Shown here piece by piece: positions 3,794-6,341 of a stretch of DNA of 6,341 nucleotides. Numbering within the stretch: the first letter of the stretch is position 1; every line of letters begins with the position of its first letter. The stretch comes from Candidatus Methanomethylophilaceae archaeon (lineage in GTDB: Archaea > Thermoplasmatota > Thermoplasmata > Methanomassiliicoccales > Methanomethylophilaceae), in contig JAEDJU010000077.1 in assembly GCA_016296195.1 (NCBI GenBank), positions 1 to 6,341 on the forward strand, read 5' to 3'. The position numbers were made by a program, and so were the translations under genes. Below the pieces are notes generated by a model. The model searched no databases. It worked only from the letters and a program-made list of their open reading frames with translations, and was not told where the DNA came from.

Positions 3794-6341
3794 ATGAAGC
3801 GCGCGAAGACCATCGATGAGATCTACGAGGAGGTCCGGGATTACGATCTGGTCCTGACGGCTGATGCCGCCCTTGCCACAGCGTTGAACGCCCGTATCGA
3901 CAGGCCCGTCGTTGGTTTTTTCGCGGTGACACCGAAACAGGTGGCCGAGTTGGAAGCGGTCAATGTGATCGGGGATTCCGTACAGAGGGAACTCAACACC
4001 CTCCGGAAGATCTCCGAGATGACCAACATCCCATTCAAGTTCGTCCACGGTGAGGTTGAGAACATCAAGGACATCAGGAAATACACATTCCAGGTGAAGG
4101 AGAACCTCCACACCGGTAAGGCGAGGGAGATCTACGACATCTACGATTCGATGCCCACCCAGATGGCTGTCATGTCCAGATTCGATGCGGATTCATCACC
4201 TTTCTTCAGAGGGAAGAAGGTCGCCGTGATCGGTGTGGACTTCTTCAACAGTCTTGATAAGAATCTCAACAGTGCCGATTTCCACGAGGTCGACCTTTTC
4301 AAGAAGGGCGAGGGTTTCGAGATCGAGAGGATCCATCAGGTCGGAAACGACCGTCAGATTGCCAACAACGTAGTCGATCTCATAGATCCGGAGAATCCCA
4401 ACGATTACGCGATTGTCCTGAGTCTGGGATCGCCGATCACCGATGCCGTACGTTCTGCCCTGTACAGGAAGGGCATACCCTTCGTTAACAGCCTCAACGT
4501 CAAGGACCTTACCCAGATCAGAGATTACATCCAATTCCTGCAGCTTTCACTGAGTTTCCGTACCATACGTGTCAGGCATGTAAGGGAACTCCTGTCCAAC
4601 TACAATGTGAGGATCCGTTCCCGTAGCGATGATTATCTTTTCTCCGACCTGTCCCCCGATTCGTTCTCCGAACGTGGTCTGGATTTCTTCATGATGATGG
4701 CGGGTATACGTGACCATACATTCCGTGAAGTGGCCGACCTGCTTGGCAACCCCGGCCTGCCTCAGATCAGGTTGCTCCTCTCAGATATGGGCCTGTCCGA
4801 CAGGAAGGTCACATCAGGTGCCGTCAACGAACTGGCCTATGCGGTGAACTATGTCAACGACCTGCGTCATAACCAGGAGGTCCCGGATAACGAGAGGGAA
4901 GGGGTCCTTGTTACGGATTGCAACAACTCCGTCTACATCGACCGTCCCATCGTATTCTATCTCGGTCTGGGTCAGGATTGGAACACTCCGGTCAGATCCA
5001 AACCGTACATAGACCAGGAGCAGGAGTCCGACAACAATGCGCTCCGTCTTCAGGTTCTCCTCCAACAGGGTTCCACCCGTATGTATTTCGTCAATGTCAC
5101 AAAGAACGGTCTTCCAGCACGCCCATCCTCAATGTTCGATGTGATCTACGGAAGGGAGATCGCAACCTTCGAGGACCTCAGCCAGGACATAGTCCGTGGA
5201 CGCTGGGTGCCAGAGAATGCTCCCAGGACCATCGAACGCGGATCCTCGGGATTGGAGGATACAGGCATAGGGAGGCACCCCTTCTCCAAGAGCTCTTTCA
5301 ACACCTACTACAGATGTCCGAGGGCGTACATGTTCAGTTGCCTCGTATCCACCCCGGATCAGAAGCACACGGAGTTCGGAAACCTCATCCATGAGTTCGC
5401 CGAGATGTACTTCTGTCACAGGGGTGTGGTCGATAAGGACGATCTGGATGAGTTCATAGGGAGGATCTTCGATAGATATGCCGGGCTTTCCTCACCGCTT
5501 CTGATCGATATGGACCGTGGTCGCATCAAGCGTGCGATGTCGAATGTAATGGCTTACATCGACCGTTATGCACCGGAATCACCCATCTTGGACAGAAAAC
5601 TTGATGACACCCATAGGAACAGGATAATGTCGGCATCTGGCCTGGATATGACCAGCACCATGTGCGAGACCGATCATGATGCACCCGGTTATCCGATGCA
5701 CGGAAAGTACGACCTCTCTTATGGAGGTGGCATAACGGATTACAAGACGGGCAGACAGAAGGACCTCAAGACCATAGCGAGATCCATGCTGTTGGATCCC
5801 AGGAACGATGATCCAGAGTTCCAGCCGTTGTTCTACCTGGCCATAGCCATGATGGAGGGAGGGAGCATGTCATCGTTCAACCAGTTCTATGCCATGGGCA
5901 ACGATGTACGTTCCTTGGATCCCAATTTCGATATCTCGGAGAACATCAGATCCATCGAACTCTTCAGAGGGAGCACAATCGAGTGCCTTTTCGCAAGCAC
6001 CCATGTGAGGATGCATCTGTCGGAGGACCTGTCGGCATCGTATAGAGAGAACGTCGATGTCATCATGGGTGTGTTGGAGGAGATGGGAGGTCCCGATCCC
6101 GCCACCTGGTCCTCAGATGAGAACATGCTTTCCGCCATCCTGGACGCATGCGGGATGAAGGTCAACAAGACGAACCTTAAAACAGTGCGTTCTGCCGTGA
6201 ACAAGGTGGTGAAGTGCATCTCCGGAGGGTGCATCCTCACACCCGGATCCCTGGAGATCCCATCGGTCCATGCGTTGGAGTTCGCAGATACATTGGCGGA
6301 GAAGCACAGAGAGATGCTGGAACAGCGTCGGACCGATTTCC
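3794..6341 (+). CDS. AddB/RecB-like protein: inactive UvrD-type helicase scaffold plus PD-(D/E)XK nuclease (partial, C-terminus off right edge)
   Basis: An uninterrupted frame of 849 codons running off the right edge. The first ~380 residues resemble the helicase part of AddB. A VAVIGVDFF strand lies near 140, DYAIVLSLGS to GIPFVNSLNV spans about 204-238, and VFYLGLGQDWNTP (387-399) matches the region around UvrD motif V-VI. No Walker A (GxxxxGKT/S) is present, so this part is not a working motor. From about 497 a RecB-family nuclease domain follows. It has SFNTYYRCPRAY with Cys508, GNLIHEF with His533, GKYD with Asp640, TDYKTG with Asp649 and Lys651, and EFQPLFYL with Gln677, so all catalytic positions are kept. 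In AddAB such a subunit pairs with an active helicase-nuclease to resect DNA ends; a partner gene may lie to the right. Cys508 matches the first ligand of the AddB iron-sulfur cluster, but the usual C-terminal cysteine trio is not seen in this window. The ATG at 3794 is the first start after an in-frame stop at 3716. Confidence 0.88.
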   Translation, partial: MKRAKTIDEIYEEVRDYDLVLTADAALATALNARIDRPVVGFFAVTPKQVAELEAVNVIGDSVQRELNTLRKISEMTNIPFKFVHGEVENIKDIRKYTFQVKENLHTGKAREIYDIYDSMPTQMAVMSRFDADSSPFFRGKKVAVIGVDFFNSLDKNLNSADFHEVDLFKKGEGFEIERIHQVGNDRQIANNVVDLIDPENPNDYAIVLSLGSPITDAVRSALYRKGIPFVNSLNVKDLTQIRDYIQFLQLSLSFRTIRVRHVRELLSNYNVRIRSRSDDYLFSDLSPDSFSERGLDFFMMMAGIRDHTFREVADLLGNPGLPQIRLLLSDMGLSDRKVTSGAVNELAYAVNYVNDLRHNQEVPDNEREGVLVTDCNNSVYIDRPIVFYLGLGQDWNTPVRSKPYIDQEQESDNNALRLQVLLQQGSTRMYFVNVTKNGLPARPSSMFDVIYGREIATFEDLSQDIVRGRWVPENAPRTIERGSSGLEDTGIGRHPFSKSSFNTYYRCPRAYMFSCLVSTPDQKHTEFGNLIHEFAEMYFCHRGVVDKDDLDEFIGRIFDRYAGLSSPLLIDMDRGRIKRAMSNVMAYIDRYAPESPILDRKLDDTHRNRIMSASGLDMTSTMCETDHDAPGYPMHGKYDLSYGGGITDYKTGRQKDLKTIARSMLLDPRNDDPEFQPLFYLAIAMMEGGSMSSFNQFYAMGNDVRSLDPNFDISENIRSIELFRGSTIECLFASTHVRMHLSEDLSASYRENVDVIMGVLEEMGGPDPATWSSDENMLSAILDACGMKVNKTNLKTVRSAVNKVVKCISGGCILTPGSLEIPSVHALEFADTLAEKHREMLEQRRTDF

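Noticed and set aside
3710..5065. Several minus-strand open frames opposite the AddB-like gene.
   Set aside because: They are antisense shadows; the plus frame is uninterrupted for 849 codons with nuclease motifs.
4918..5394. A 158-residue plus-strand frame inside the AddB-like gene.
   Set aside because: It is an out-of-frame overlap with Pro/Arg/His-rich content and no recognisable domain.
1..6341. Search for CRISPR repeats, tRNAs, insertion sequences or attachment sites.
   Set aside because: No regularly spaced repeats, cloverleaf-like sequence, transposase motifs or terminal repeats were seen on reading either strand.

Overview
The window looks like chromosomal DNA of a methanogenic or related archaeon, most plausibly of the Methanomassiliicoccales/Thermoplasmata type. 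This is an inference from moderately G+C-rich coding DNA, heavy use of AGG for arginine, short AT-rich TATA-like intergenic spacers, AGGAG-type ribosome binding sites and the gene content. No rRNA or other taxonomic marker is present, so a bacterial host is not formally excluded. All four stop codons visible for called genes are TGA.

There are six protein genes, two of them cut by the window edges. At the left, on the minus strand, a cardiolipin-synthase-type phospholipase D enzyme (645-2078) is followed by the N-terminal two-fifths or so of an exonuclease VII large subunit (1-608). A short divergent promoter region (2079-2169) separates them from a plus-strand pair: a PaaI-type hotdog thioesterase (2170-2604) that overlaps by four bases a small zinc-ribbon membrane protein (2601-3071). 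A hairpin-bearing convergent spacer (3072-3127) divides this pair from a minus-strand gene for a protein with the layout of a DnaQ/DEDD exonuclease but with its catalytic residues replaced (3128-3676). A second AT-rich divergent spacer (3677-3793) leads into a long plus-strand gene running off the right edge (3794 onward). It encodes an AddB/RecB-like protein: a degenerate UvrD-type helicase scaffold without a P-loop, followed by an apparently intact PD-(D/E)XK nuclease domain.

Two themes stand out. The left half concerns the cell membrane: polar lipid dimerisation by Cls, a membrane zinc-ribbon protein, and an acyl-thioesterase fold of unknown substrate. DNA end processing appears at both ends: exonuclease VII, the AddB-like nuclease, and a pseudo-exonuclease transcribed divergently from the latter. 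Exonuclease VII and AddB-like enzymes are best known from bacteria, so their presence here suggests old transfer from bacteria. No RNA gene, CRISPR array, insertion sequence or tandem repeat was seen. There is no non-coding stretch longer than about 120 bases.
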